7,570 nucleotides of DNA from Chloroflexota bacterium (GCA_021812735.1 JAKAMV010000483.1:1-7570); one strand, 5' to 3'. Positions 1-7,570 are shown, counted from the first letter of the stretch. Notes: generated from the letters alone by a model not told the origin. A program made the numbers and translations.

Positions 1-812
1 CCGCCGACGGCGCGTCGGGCGCGATCGCCGTCCGCGGCGGGCGGCTCCTCGGGTATCTGCTCGGGGTCGAGCTCGACACGTCGATCTGGGGAGCGAACGC
101 CTGGGTGGCGTCCGCGGGCCATGCGGTCGTCGAGCCCGAGATCATTCGCGAGCTGTACCGGTCCGCCGCCGCCGGCTGGGTCGAGGCGGGCAGGGACCGG
201 CACTACGCCCTGGTGCCGAGCGGCGATCCCGGGCTGGTCGACGCCTGGTTCCGCCTCGGGTTCGGGCAGCAGCACGCGCACGCGCTGCGCACGGCACCGG
301 AGACGACCTTCCGGCCCCGGGGGGCGGCGGGACTGACGATCCGGCGGGCGGAGCGCGCCGACATCCCGGCCCTGGCGGTCCTGGACCGGGTGCTCCCGGA
401 GCACCAGGCGGGCTCGCCCGTCTTCTCGCGGCTGCCCGTGCCCGGTCTGGAGGAGGTGCGGGCCGAGATCGAGGCCAGCTTCGACGACCCTCGGTTCGCC
501 GACTTCGTCGCGGTGGCGGACGGGCGCGTGGTGGGGTCCGCGACGGGCTGCTCCATCGAGGAATCGTCGACCAACACCGGCCTGATCCGGCCGGCCAGCG
601 CCGGCTTCCTCGGCTTCGCGGCCGTGCTGCCGGAGGCTCGCGGCCTGGGGGCCGGGCGGGCACTGGGCGAGGCGGTCCTCGCCTGGTCGCGCGACGCCGG
701 CTACCCGTGGGTCGCGACCGACTGGCGGGTGACCAACCTGGAGGCGAGCCGGACCTGGCCGAGGCTCGGCTTCGAGCCGACGTTCCTCCGGCTGCACCGC
801 GCGATCGTCTAG
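1..812 (+). CDS. Two-domain GNAT-family N-acetyltransferase, 5' end outside the window
   Basis: The reading frame (first full codon at base 3) is open from the left edge to TAG at 810-812, so 269 residues are visible and the start lies upstream. The visible part holds the second half of one GNAT domain (about residues 1-95, ending in LGFGQQHAHALR) and a complete second GNAT domain (about 110-269, opening LTIRRAERADIP). The second domain has the acetyl-CoA pyrophosphate-binding loop RGLGAG (residues 213-218) inside motif A, and a motif-B-like segment NLEASRTWPRLGF (245-257). The usual Tyr of that segment is Trp here. I recall this in some actinobacterial double GNATs, but cannot check it. GNAT enzymes transfer an acetyl group from acetyl-CoA to an amine; the substrate cannot be read from the sequence. 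A GTG at 105 is an internal codon, because homology-like GNAT sequence continues upstream of it. The gene converges on pyrG across a 57-base gap. Confidence 0.85.
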   Translation, partial: ADGASGAIAVRGGRLLGYLLGVELDTSIWGANAWVASAGHAVVEPEIIRELYRSAAAGWVEAGRDRHYALVPSGDPGLVDAWFRLGFGQQHAHALRTAPETTFRPRGAAGLTIRRAERADIPALAVLDRVLPEHQAGSPVFSRLPVPGLEEVRAEIEASFDDPRFADFVAVADGRVVGSATGCSIEESSTNTGLIRPASAGFLGFAAVLPEARGLGAGRALGEAVLAWSRDAGYPWVATDWRVTNLEASRTWPRLGFEPTFLRLHRAIV

Positions 813-841
813 GCGGACCGAGGCAGCTCCCGCGGGGGGAC

Positions 842-854
842 GGGCTCCGAGCCC
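842..854. terminator. Small inverted repeat between convergent GNAT and pyrG genes
   Basis: GGGCTC and GAGCCC flank a single C in the 57-base spacer between the two stop codons. As RNA it can fold only as a stem of about 4 bp with a 5-base loop, and no T-run follows on either strand. The position suits a shared transcription end, but the structure is weak and could be chance in GC-rich DNA. Confidence 0.2.
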
Positions 855-869
855 TCCGGCGCGGGCGGC

Positions 870-2732
<1,863 letters not shown>

Positions 2733-4283
2733 CTACGACCCCAGCGAGACCGGAGGATCCGTGCACACGGTCCCCGGCGGCGGCGGGATCACGTCGAGCA
2801 GGTACGTGGCGACGGCGCTCCGGAGGCAGGGGTTGCTCTCCATCGAGGCGCCGGACGTGTGGCCGATCCCGTCTCGGGTCAGCACCACCCCCGTCCCCAG
2901 CGCCGTCGCCAGCGGGGCGGCCTGCCACGGGGGCGTGGCCGGGTCCCAGAGTGAGGCGATCACCACGATCGGAGGGAGCCCGGCCGGCGGCGGCCCGACG
3001 GCGACCTGGGCGGCCGGCACGGGCCAGTCGAGGCAGCCGTAGAGGTCGTCGAGGACCACCAGCGGCCCGAACCGCGGCGCGTCGGGGCGAACCTTGGCGA
3101 GCACGGCGGCGATGGCCGCCGCCGTGTCGGGATGGGCGGCGTCCAGGCAGACCGTCGCCTCGTAGCTGCCGATGCTGATGTTGGAGTAGTAGCTGTTGGC
3201 CGAGGCGATGAGCGGATCGCCGTTCCCTGCCTCCGCCAGGTGGAGTGACACGAGCAGGCTGGCGGCGTCCTGGCCGTACAGCCAGGCGAGCGTCCCCGTG
3301 ACGGCGAGCCCCGCTGTCAGCGTGCCGGTTGACCCCGTCTGCGGCGTGGTGCGCAGGCGCGCGATCAGCCGATCGTAGGCGCCGAGCGGGTCGTCGCCGC
3401 CGTGGAAGGGACACACCTTGTCGGCGGCGCAGAGCTCGAGGAGATGCTGAAGGGCGAGCTCGAAGCCCTTGGCCTGGCCCGCATCGCGCTCGGCGAGGTC
3501 GAGGTTCGGGTCGACCGGCCCGTCGAGCACGGCCGCGCGGAGGCGGGTGGGGAACAGCGTGGCGTAGAGGTACCCGAGGTACGTGCCGTACGACCAGCCC
3601 ACATACGTGATCGTGTCCTCGCCGAGCGCCGCCCGGATCGCGTCCATGTCGCGGGCGGAGTTCACCTCGGAGAGGTACGGGAAGAGCGCCGCGGAGTCCG
3701 AGACCTCGCAATCGACGGCCATGTCGTGGAAGGCCGTCTCGAAGGCGCCGTACCCGGAGGGCCCGGGGTTCGGGTCAAGCCCCTCGACGGCCTTGACGAC
3801 CGCGCTGCCCGGGCAGGTCACGCCGCTGCTCAGGCCCACGCCCCGCGGGTCCCAGCTGACGATGTCGAAGCGCGCGCGGACCTCCGGCGGCAGCGTCTCC
3901 AGGAGGAAGGCCGAGCCGATCAGCGGGACGCCGCGCGCTCCCGGCCCCCCGGGGTTGATGATCAGCGTCCCGATCCGGTGGGCCGGATCGGTGGCGCGCT
4001 GACGGGCGATGGCCAGGATGATCGTGCCCGCGCCCGGGTCGGCGTAGTCGAGCGGCACCCTCAGCCCGGTGAGCTCCACCGTCCCGGACTTGGTCCACCG
4101 GAGGCCGGACGGCGTCGGCGCGGGCGACGGCCCGGCCGATCCGGCGGGTGCCGCCGTGCTGCCGGATGGAGGCGTTGCGGCCGCCGCCGCGGAGGTCGAC
4201 GGGGAGGGTGACGGCGGGGGGCCGCCGCAGGCCGAAAGCAGGAGAATGGCGATGAGCGCCCATGGTCCCACGCGGCGTGACAC
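2733..4283 (-). CDS. Secreted lipoprotein alpha/beta hydrolase with TAP-like C-terminal domain
   Basis: The 516-residue product starts with a lipoprotein signal peptide: Arg3-Arg4, a hydrophobic stretch at 8-16, and lipobox LSAC with Cys19 as the predicted lipidated residue. A Pro/Ser/Thr/Ala-rich linker follows (about 22-59), then an alpha/beta hydrolase fold. It has the oxyanion segment NPGGPG (110-115), DPRGVGLSSG, nucleophile Ser231 in GWSYG, Asp447 in LWDPATP and His475 in GIGHTSG, so the catalytic triad is complete. The C-terminal region resembles the TAP-like domain of Streptomyces tripeptidyl aminopeptidases and proline-iminopeptidase-like enzymes. Peptide or ester hydrolysis outside the membrane is likely, but the substrate is unknown. 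Eight Cys after Cys19 (157, 192, 285, 291, 379, 417, 486, 507) suit disulfides in an exported protein. The GTG start at 4283 is chosen because AGGAGG lies 8 bases upstream and the signal peptide begins there; a longer frame from 4394 would bury it. Confidence 0.9.
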   Translation of the reverse strand: MSRRVGPWALIAILLLSACGGPPPSPSPSTSAAAAATPPSGSTAAPAGSAGPSPAPTPSGLRWTKSGTVELTGLRVPLDYADPGAGTIILAIARQRATDPAHRIGTLIINPGGPGARGVPLIGSAFLLETLPPEVRARFDIVSWDPRGVGLSSGVTCPGSAVVKAVEGLDPNPGPSGYGAFETAFHDMAVDCEVSDSAALFPYLSEVNSARDMDAIRAALGEDTITYVGWSYGTYLGYLYATLFPTRLRAAVLDGPVDPNLDLAERDAGQAKGFELALQHLLELCAADKVCPFHGGDDPLGAYDRLIARLRTTPQTGSTGTLTAGLAVTGTLAWLYGQDAASLLVSLHLAEAGNGDPLIASANSYYSNISIGSYEATVCLDAAHPDTAAAIAAVLAKVRPDAPRFGPLVVLDDLYGCLDWPVPAAQVAVGPPPAGLPPIVVIASLWDPATPPWQAAPLATALGTGVVLTRDGIGHTSGASMESNPCLRSAVATYLLDVIPPPPGTVCTDPPVSLGS

Positions 4284-4291
4284 GGTCCTGC

Positions 4292-4297
4292 CCTCCT
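4292..4297 (-). promoter_or_regulatory. Ribosome binding site of the lipoprotein hydrolase
   Basis: AGGAGG on the - strand, 8 bases before GTG at 4283, fixes the start at the beginning of the signal peptide rather than at upstream in-frame codons. Confidence 0.8.
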
Positions 4298-4306
4298 GCG
4301 GCGCGA

Positions 4307-4335
4307 ACGCTAGACCCGGTCGCGGACGATCGCAA
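4307..4335 (-). promoter_or_regulatory. Predicted promoter of the lipoprotein hydrolase
   Basis: On the - strand TTGCGA (-35, 4330-4335, 4 of 6) and TAGCGT (-10, 4307-4312, 3 of 6) are 17 bases apart. Transcription would start near 4300, just before the AGGAGG at 4297, giving a very short leader of about 17 bases. The layout matches the pyrG promoter in spacing and in the TAGC[AG]T box. The facing nitroreductase shows no comparable -35/-10 pair in this 113-base divergent region. Confidence 0.5.
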
Positions 4336-4396
4336 GAGCGGCCGTCACGGTCGCCGACGGGGCGTGCGACGCCTGTCGCGACGAGAGGAGACAACG

Positions 4397-4990
4397 ATGG
4401 AGTTCGCCGACGTCGTCATGAAGCGCCGTGCGGTCCGCCGCTTCGCCGACGGCGGCGTTGACCGCGGGGTGATCGAGCGCATCGCCCGCCTGGCCCAGCG
4501 CACGCCATCGGCGGGGTTCTCCCAGGGCCAGCGCCTCGTGGTGGTCGTGGACCCGGAGCTGCGCCGTCGGGTGGCGGTCGCCTGCGGCGAGCCCGAGTAC
4601 GAGCCAGACTTCGGGCGCTGGATCAGCGAGTGCGCGGCGCAGTTCGTCCCCTGCGTGTCCGAGGAGATCTACCACCGGCGCTACAGGGAGCCCGACAAGC
4701 TCGACGAGGACGGGCACGAGATCGCGTGGCCGATCCCCTACTGGTGGGTGGACGTGGGCGCCACCATGCAGACGGTGATGCTGGCAGCGGTCGACGCGGG
4801 GCTGGGGTGCGGATTCGCGGGGCCGGTCGCCGGGGCGGGACCGCTGCGCGACGCGCTGGGCATCCCGGAGGAGTTCACGCCGATCGGCGTCATGCCCGTG
4901 GGGATCCCGCTCGCGGACACGCGCTCGCCGTCGCTGCGCCGGGGCTGGGTGCCGTTCGAGCAGTTCGCCCACTGGGACGGCTGGGGCTGA
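4397..4990 (+). CDS. Nitroreductase-family FMN-dependent oxidoreductase
   Basis: The product is a 197-residue flavoprotein of the nitroreductase fold, usually a homodimer that uses NAD(P)H and FMN to reduce nitro compounds, quinones, enones or similar substrates. The N-terminus KRRAVRRF (9-16) is the typical FMN-phosphate-binding Arg cluster. It is followed by TPSAGFSQGQ (36-45), the family's second flavin-contact segment. The segment PIPYWWVDVGATMQ (112-125) leading to DAGLGCGF (133-140) is the conserved core helix and Gly-rich motif. The length is normal for a single-domain member. The ATG at 4397 is chosen because AGGAG (4386-4390) lies 6 bases upstream and the FMN motif starts nearby; an in-frame ATG at 4262 would add 45 unrelated residues and overlap the opposite gene. 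It is divergent from the hydrolase. The physiological substrate cannot be inferred from the neighbours. Confidence 0.88.
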   Translation: MEFADVVMKRRAVRRFADGGVDRGVIERIARLAQRTPSAGFSQGQRLVVVVDPELRRRVAVACGEPEYEPDFGRWISECAAQFVPCVSEEIYHRRYREPDKLDEDGHEIAWPIPYWWVDVGATMQTVMLAAVDAGLGCGFAGPVAGAGPLRDALGIPEEFTPIGVMPVGIPLADTRSPSLRRGWVPFEQFAHWDGWG

Positions 4991-5009
4991 CGGCGTCGCG
5001 CCGGCGGAC

Positions 5010-5059
5010 GCTCGTGCCGGTCCCGGCACGGGCATTGGCACGAGCCGGCGGGGGCCGGC
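5010..5059. terminator. Hairpin-rich spacer between convergent nitroreductase and phosphatase genes
   Basis: The 83-base convergent gap holds several strong inverted repeats. GTGCCGG (5014-5020) pairs with CCGGCAC (5023-5029), and the stem extends outwards to 5010 and 5033 with one G-U pair. GCTCGTGCC (5010-5018) can pair instead with GGCACGAGC (5037-5045). GCCGGC (5044-5049) and GCCGGC (5054-5059) form a third stem around four G. There is no T-run on either strand. The position suits a bidirectional transcription end. Confidence 0.4.
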
Positions 5060-5073
5060 CATGCGCCGACGCC

Positions 5074-5837
5074 TCAACCCGTTGGGCCCCACGCCTCGGG
5101 GCCGCAGAACGGCGGCCGGGGCACCGGCCCGGGCAGGGCGGCGGGATCGGCCGCAAACGCGGCCAGCTGCTCGACGAGCCACCTGCTCACGTCGTCGAAC
5201 GTCGACCACAGTCGATGGGCGAAGCCCCCCTCCCGGCAGATCGCCACCAGCCCGTCCTTCGCGAACACCACGTCGGCGTAGCCGGCGGCATAGCGGTCGG
5301 ACTCGCCGTCGCCGACGAAGGCGACGGCGCGCCCGGCGGCCTGGTGCGCCAGCACCCGGTTCCGCTTGCACGTGCCGCAGACGCCGCAGTCGGATTGCCG
5401 TGCGGGAAGTCGACGCGCGGCGTCGCCGGCCCGAAGCTCGTCTCGCCCGAGGCGATCGGCACCCACGCCGCATCGAGGCTGCGCAGCGCCGGCTCGATGA
5501 AGAACCCGAACCCGTCGGACACGACCTCCATCGCGACACCGCTCGCGCGGGCGCGGGCTGCGAGCGCGGCGAAGGACTGATCGAGCGGGATCCCGCCGGC
5601 CGCGTCAAGGAGCGCGGCCGGGTCGGCCGGGAACCGGCTCGCCGCCTCGCGCATCATGTCGGGCCACGTCAGCCGGCTCCCCTCCTCCCGGGGCAGGCGC
5701 CGCCCGGCCGGCAGCGATGCGCGCATGACGTCGGCCGTGACGTCGCCGCGCGCGATGGTGCCGTCGAAGTCGACCAGCAGCGCGATGGGCGGCTCCCCGG
5801 GCCGGCGGGGCGGGGGGAGGCGGGGCGCCCGGCTCAC
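5074..5837 (-). pseudogene. MtnX-like HAD phosphatase, broken by a one-base frameshift
   Basis: Two frames together encode one HAD-superfamily phosphatase of about 254 residues. The first frame (GTG 5837 to about 5391) carries HAD motif I, VDFDGT (Asp23 nucleophile, Asp25 acid/base), and motif II, VVSDG (Ser107). The second frame (about 5391 to TGA 5074-5076) carries DCGVCGTCKR (Cys151, Cys154, Cys157, Lys158) and motif IV, GDGESD (176-181). A single base is missing between 5391 and 5390. Restoring one base there would read NPxCGVCGTCKR, like the Cys-rich loop of MtnX-type enzymes. MtnX dephosphorylates a 1-phosphate intermediate of methionine salvage, but no other salvage gene is nearby, so only the family is called. 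The GTG start overlaps the EamA stop in GTGA, which suggests translational coupling. As given, translation would run on in the first frame to about 5187 and lose motif IV. A sequencing or assembly error is as likely as a true mutation. Confidence 0.82.
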
Positions 5838-6766
5838 GCCTCTCTGGCGCCCGCGCGCAGGCGGGCGCGAAGCCCCGACGGCGTGATCGACGCCCGACGG
5901 GTGGTCGCCACGCCGAGCACGATGACGGCGCCGCCGACCAGCTGCGCGGGCCCGACCGGCTCGGCCAGGAACAGCGCGCCCAGCAGCACCGCGCCCGCCG
6001 GGACCAGCAGCTGCATCGACGACGCGCGCGTCGGGCCGACCAGCCGCACAGCGTTGAACATGAGGACGTTCGCCGTCCCGGCCGCCAGCGCCCCCGAGTA
6101 GACGACCGCCGCGAGTGCGGCCGGCGGCACGTCGGCGGGCGGGGCCGTGAGCGCATCCCAGACGCCGAACGGGAGCAGGAAGATGCTGCCCCCGAGCACG
6201 GCCCAGGCGGTGGCCGTCAGCGGGTCCACGTGGCGCAGCACCCGCGTCCCCGCCACCGTGTAGACGGCCCACAGCAGCGCCGCGGTCAGCGTCAGGGCGT
6301 CACCCTGCAGCGACGCGCCCAGGGCGAGGCCGGCGCCGGCGCCGATGACGACGGCGACGCCCGCGAAGGCGGTCAACGCTCCGGCGAGCTTGGGCACGGT
6401 GAGGCGGTCGAGCCTGACCGCGGCCGCGAGGAGCGCGGTGGCGACCGGCGACGCGGCGATGATCAGCGATGAGTCGCCGGCGGTGATCTGGGTCAGCCCG
6501 AGCGTCCACAGCACCTGATAGCCGCCGAAGCCCAGCATCCCGAGCGCGATCAGCCTCAGGGCGTAGCGACCGGGCCGGCGGATCGCGCCGAACCGCCAGC
6601 GGACCAGGGCGAACAGCGTGAGCGCGGCGACGACATACCGGGAGCTGGTGAACGTCAGCGGCCCCAGCACTCCGATCGCCGCCTTGACGATCACGAAGTT
6701 GGCCGACCAGACGAGGACGGTGAGCAGGACCCCGGCCTCGGCGATGCGGCGTTCGCGCCCAGACAC
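5834..6766 (-). CDS. EamA/DMT-superfamily transporter (RhaT/YdcZ-like permease)
   Basis: The 310-residue membrane protein has two EamA repeats (about 11-141 and 155-289), predicted as ten membrane helices. Family signatures include WSANFVIVKAAIG (20-32) in helix 1, SPVATALLAA at the end of the first repeat, and LVPAGAVLLGALFLAEPVG (254-272) followed by GGAVIVLGV at the end of the second. The family exports amino acids, nucleobases or other metabolites across the inner membrane; the substrate is not readable. The GTG at 6766 is the only usable start before helix 1, but it has no clear SD and sits one base from a 12-bp hairpin. The frame stays open back to the stop of the upstream small gene, but with poorer third-position GC and no ATG, GTG or TTG. 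The gene is followed by the phosphatase in a GTGA overlap and is probably cotranscribed with the two genes to its right. Confidence 0.9.
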   Translation of the reverse strand: MSGRERRIAEAGVLLTVLVWSANFVIVKAAIGVLGPLTFTSSRYVVAALTLFALVRWRFGAIRRPGRYALRLIALGMLGFGGYQVLWTLGLTQITAGDSSLIIAASPVATALLAAAVRLDRLTVPKLAGALTAFAGVAVVIGAGAGLALGASLQGDALTLTAALLWAVYTVAGTRVLRHVDPLTATAWAVLGGSIFLLPFGVWDALTAPPADVPPAALAAVVYSGALAAGTANVLMFNAVRLVGPTRASSMQLLVPAGAVLLGALFLAEPVGPAQLVGGAVIVLGVATTRRASITPSGLRARLRAGAREA

Positions 6767-6767
6767 G

Positions 6768-6796
6768 GAGACGCCCGCCGGTCTGGCGGGCGTCTC
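6768..6796 (-). repeat. 12-bp perfect hairpin abutting the EamA start codon
   Basis: GAGACGCCCGCC and GGCGGGCGTCTC form a perfect 12-bp stem with a 5-base loop. On the - strand RNA its 3' arm ends two bases before the GTG at 6766, exactly where an SD would be. It may act as a translational control structure, an intergenic processing element or a terminator of the upstream gene. No U-run follows, which argues against a classical intrinsic terminator. Confidence 0.7.
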
Positions 6797-6800
6797 TGGC

Positions 6801-6814
6801 GGAACCGTGGTTCC
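6801..6814 (-). repeat. Inverted repeat GGAACC/GGTTCC
   Basis: Perfect 6-base arms are separated by 2 bases, extendable by one more pair (6800 with 6815). It is the middle of three consecutive hairpins between the small membrane protein gene and the EamA gene. In RNA a 5-bp stem with a 4-base loop is more realistic. Confidence 0.5.
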
Positions 6815-6830
6815 GGCGGCCGGAGCCGCC
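6815..6830 (-). repeat. GC-rich hairpin with 4-base loop, 17 bases after the small gene
   Basis: GGCGGC and GCCGCC form a 6-bp stem. On the - strand RNA the loop is UCCG, so this is a compact stem. It is the first of the three hairpins met by RNA polymerase after the 51-residue gene ends at 6847. Confidence 0.5.
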
Positions 6831-6846
6831 GTGGGACGAGTGTCGA

Positions 6847-7002
6847 TCAGGCGCCTTCCTGCTCGAGCTCGAGCGCCTCCTCATCGTCCTCCTCGGTCAG
6901 CTTGAGCCAGACGAAGAGCCCGGCCAGCACGATCAGGGGGATCACGATCATCGCGCCCAGGGTGACCCCCAGGGCAACCGCAACAGTCCGCAGTGCCTTC
7001 AT
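6847..7002 (-). CDS. 51-residue single-span membrane protein with acidic tail
   Basis: I do not recognise a family. The protein opens MKALRTVAVALG with two basic residues in the first five. It then has one hydrophobic segment (about 7-33, ending FVWLK) and a strongly acidic C-terminal tail, TEEDDEEALELEQEGA. The positive-inside rule suggests the N-terminus lies in the cytosol and the acidic tail outside; an uncleaved anchor is likelier than a secreted peptide, as no clear cleavage site is seen. The ATG at 7002 is firm: AAGGAGGT, a full match to the anti-SD, lies 6 bases upstream. It probably has its own promoter at 7039-7067 and lies between the right-edge gene (61-base gap) and the EamA gene (80-base gap), all on one strand. 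It could be an accessory to the transporter, but that is only inferred from position. Confidence 0.75.
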   Translation of the reverse strand: MKALRTVAVALGVTLGAMIVIPLIVLAGLFVWLKLTEEDDEEALELEQEGA

Positions 7003-7008
7003 GGGCGG

Positions 7009-7016
7009 ACCTCCTT
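7009..7016 (-). promoter_or_regulatory. Consensus ribosome binding site of the 51-residue gene
   Basis: AAGGAGGT on the - strand is fully complementary to the 16S anti-SD and lies 6 bases before the ATG at 7002. It is the strongest SD in the window and the main evidence that this short frame is a real gene. Confidence 0.85.
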
Positions 7017-7038
7017 GTGCTACGAGGTGACGGTTCGA

Positions 7039-7067
7039 ATTGTGCCGTGTGACCGGCGCCCTGTCAC
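7039..7067 (-). promoter_or_regulatory. Predicted promoter of the 51-residue membrane protein gene
   Basis: On the - strand GTGACA (-35, 7062-7067, 5 of 6) and CACAAT (-10, 7039-7044, 4 of 6) are 17 bases apart. Transcription would begin near 7032, with a leader of about 30 bases that includes the SD. The -35 box overlaps the TGA stop of the upstream gene. Inverted bases GTGAC (7049-7053) and GTCAC (7063-7067) lie across the spacer and the -35 box and could be an operator, though this is weak. Confidence 0.5.
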
Positions 7068-7570
7068 GAGGGAGGAGCTGGCGGGCCACTCGGAGCGGGC
7101 ACCGCAGGCGCGGTGGCCGGCACGGCTGCGGCACGATGCGAGGCGGCCTGCGTGGCGAGCCCGTCCACGTCCTCCGCGGTGAACTCCGCGATGACGTGGT
7201 GGGCGCCGGACTGGCCGCCGGCGAACAGCCGGACGACGTAGGCGCCCTCCTGCTCGAAGAGGAACACGTCCCGCGGCTTCTGCTCGTCCATCCACCTCCC
7301 GATGACGCGCAGCGCGCGCTCGTGCGGACCGGCCTGCGCGCTCCCCGGCGGGTCGCCCGTGCCGCGCCGCTTGGCGGCCTCCTCCATGAACTTGGCGATG
7401 TCCTCGTCGAGGTAGGTGAGGGTCTCCTTGACGACCGAGCCCACGGTCTCGGACCAGGCGCTGCTGGACCCCTGGGTCAGCACGAGGCCCTGGACGACGT
7501 AGCCGTCGGGCACCTCGAGCAGCAGGATGTCGCGCATGCCGCGGCGGTCCAGGAACGCGCCGATCGAGCG
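7064..7570 (-). CDS. Unrecognised protein with internal duplication, 5' end outside the window
   Basis: The frame is open from the right edge to TGA at 7064-7066, giving 168 visible residues; the ATG at 7537 is probably internal because similar sequence continues before it. I do not recognise the family. Two 30-residue segments align without gaps: residues 1-30 (bases 7481-7570) and 88-117 (bases 7220-7309). They share 11 identical positions, with the pattern R-x-I-G-x3-D-x4-R-D-[IV]-x-L-x-E-x4-Y-V-V. Each copy looks like a short helix followed by two strands. Between them lies a probable amphipathic, charged helix (ETLTYLDEDIAKFMEEAAKR), and after the second copy another helix (AEDVDGLATQAASHR). 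The last 25 residues are Pro/Ala-rich and look disordered. No signal peptide or membrane segment is visible, so a cytosolic protein is likely. It is upstream of the 51-residue membrane protein gene on the same strand. Confidence 0.75.
   Translation of the reverse strand, partial: RSIGAFLDRRGMRDILLLEVPDGYVVQGLVLTQGSSSAWSETVGSVVKETLTYLDEDIAKFMEEAAKRRGTGDPPGSAQAGPHERALRVIGRWMDEQKPRDVFLFEQEGAYVVRLFAGGQSGAHHVIAEFTAEDVDGLATQAASHRAAAVPATAPAVPAPSGPPAPPS

Noticed and set aside
105..812. GNAT gene starting at GTG 105
   Set aside because: The frame continues upstream to the window edge with GNAT-like sequence (GRLLGYLLGVEL), and no SD precedes the GTG.
4336..4396. Promoter for the nitroreductase
   Set aside because: I looked for a -35/-10 pair on the + strand and found no TTG-type -35 box with an acceptable -10 at 16-18 bases. 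The promoter cannot be placed by eye.
5385..5396. Programmed -1 ribosomal frameshift in the phosphatase
   Set aside because: The junction AATCCGACT has no slippery X-XXY-YYZ heptamer and no homopolymer run, so a lost base or a sequence error is simpler.
5061..6101. 346-residue + strand frame opposite the phosphatase and transporter
   Set aside because: It is Arg-rich antisense sequence, while the opposite strand carries clear HAD and EamA motifs.
6767..6850. N-terminal extension of the EamA protein back to the small gene's stop
   Set aside because: The frame is open but contains no ATG, GTG or TTG. About a quarter of its codons end in A or T, which is more than in the neighbouring genes, and it would have to encode three consecutive hairpins.

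Overview
The window is GC-rich bacterial chromosomal DNA with very strong G/C preference at third codon positions, Shine-Dalgarno (SD) sites close to the AGGAGG consensus and tightly packed genes. No gap between genes exceeds about 141 bases. The CTP synthase, the TAP-like lipoprotein hydrolase and the two-domain GNAT would fit a GC-rich Chloroflexota lineage (Limnocylindria-like) or an actinobacterium. I cannot separate these from sequence alone. There is no sign of a plasmid, phage, insertion sequence, CRISPR array, tRNA or rRNA.

Layout, left to right. (1) The 3' part of a two-domain GNAT acetyltransferase runs on the + strand (1-812), cut by the window edge. (2) It converges on pyrG, CTP synthase, on the - strand (870-2591). 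pyrG has its own promoter (2620-2648) and a strong SD. (3) Upstream of pyrG on the - strand is a secreted lipoprotein alpha/beta hydrolase of the tripeptidyl-aminopeptidase-like family (2733-4283), also with its own promoter. (4) A nitroreductase-family flavoprotein is transcribed divergently on the + strand (4397-4990). (5) A hairpin-rich convergent spacer (about 5010-5059) separates it from a second - strand group. Read in transcription order, that group is an unrecognised protein with an internal duplication (7064 to beyond the right edge), a 51-residue single-span membrane protein (6847-7002), an EamA/DMT-type transporter (5834-6766), and an MtnX-like HAD phosphatase (5074-5837) that is broken by a one-base frameshift.

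Functionally this looks like an ordinary housekeeping and accessory neighbourhood: pyrimidine nucleotide synthesis (PyrG), extracellular peptide or ester hydrolysis, a flavin oxidoreductase, metabolite export and phosphatase activity. I see no clear new multi-gene system. The points most worth checking are the frameshifted phosphatase, the 30-residue internal repeat in the right-edge protein, the cluster of three consecutive hairpins that ends against the EamA start codon, the layout of the pyrG promoter and initial transcript, and the 51-residue membrane protein with a fully consensus ribosome binding site.
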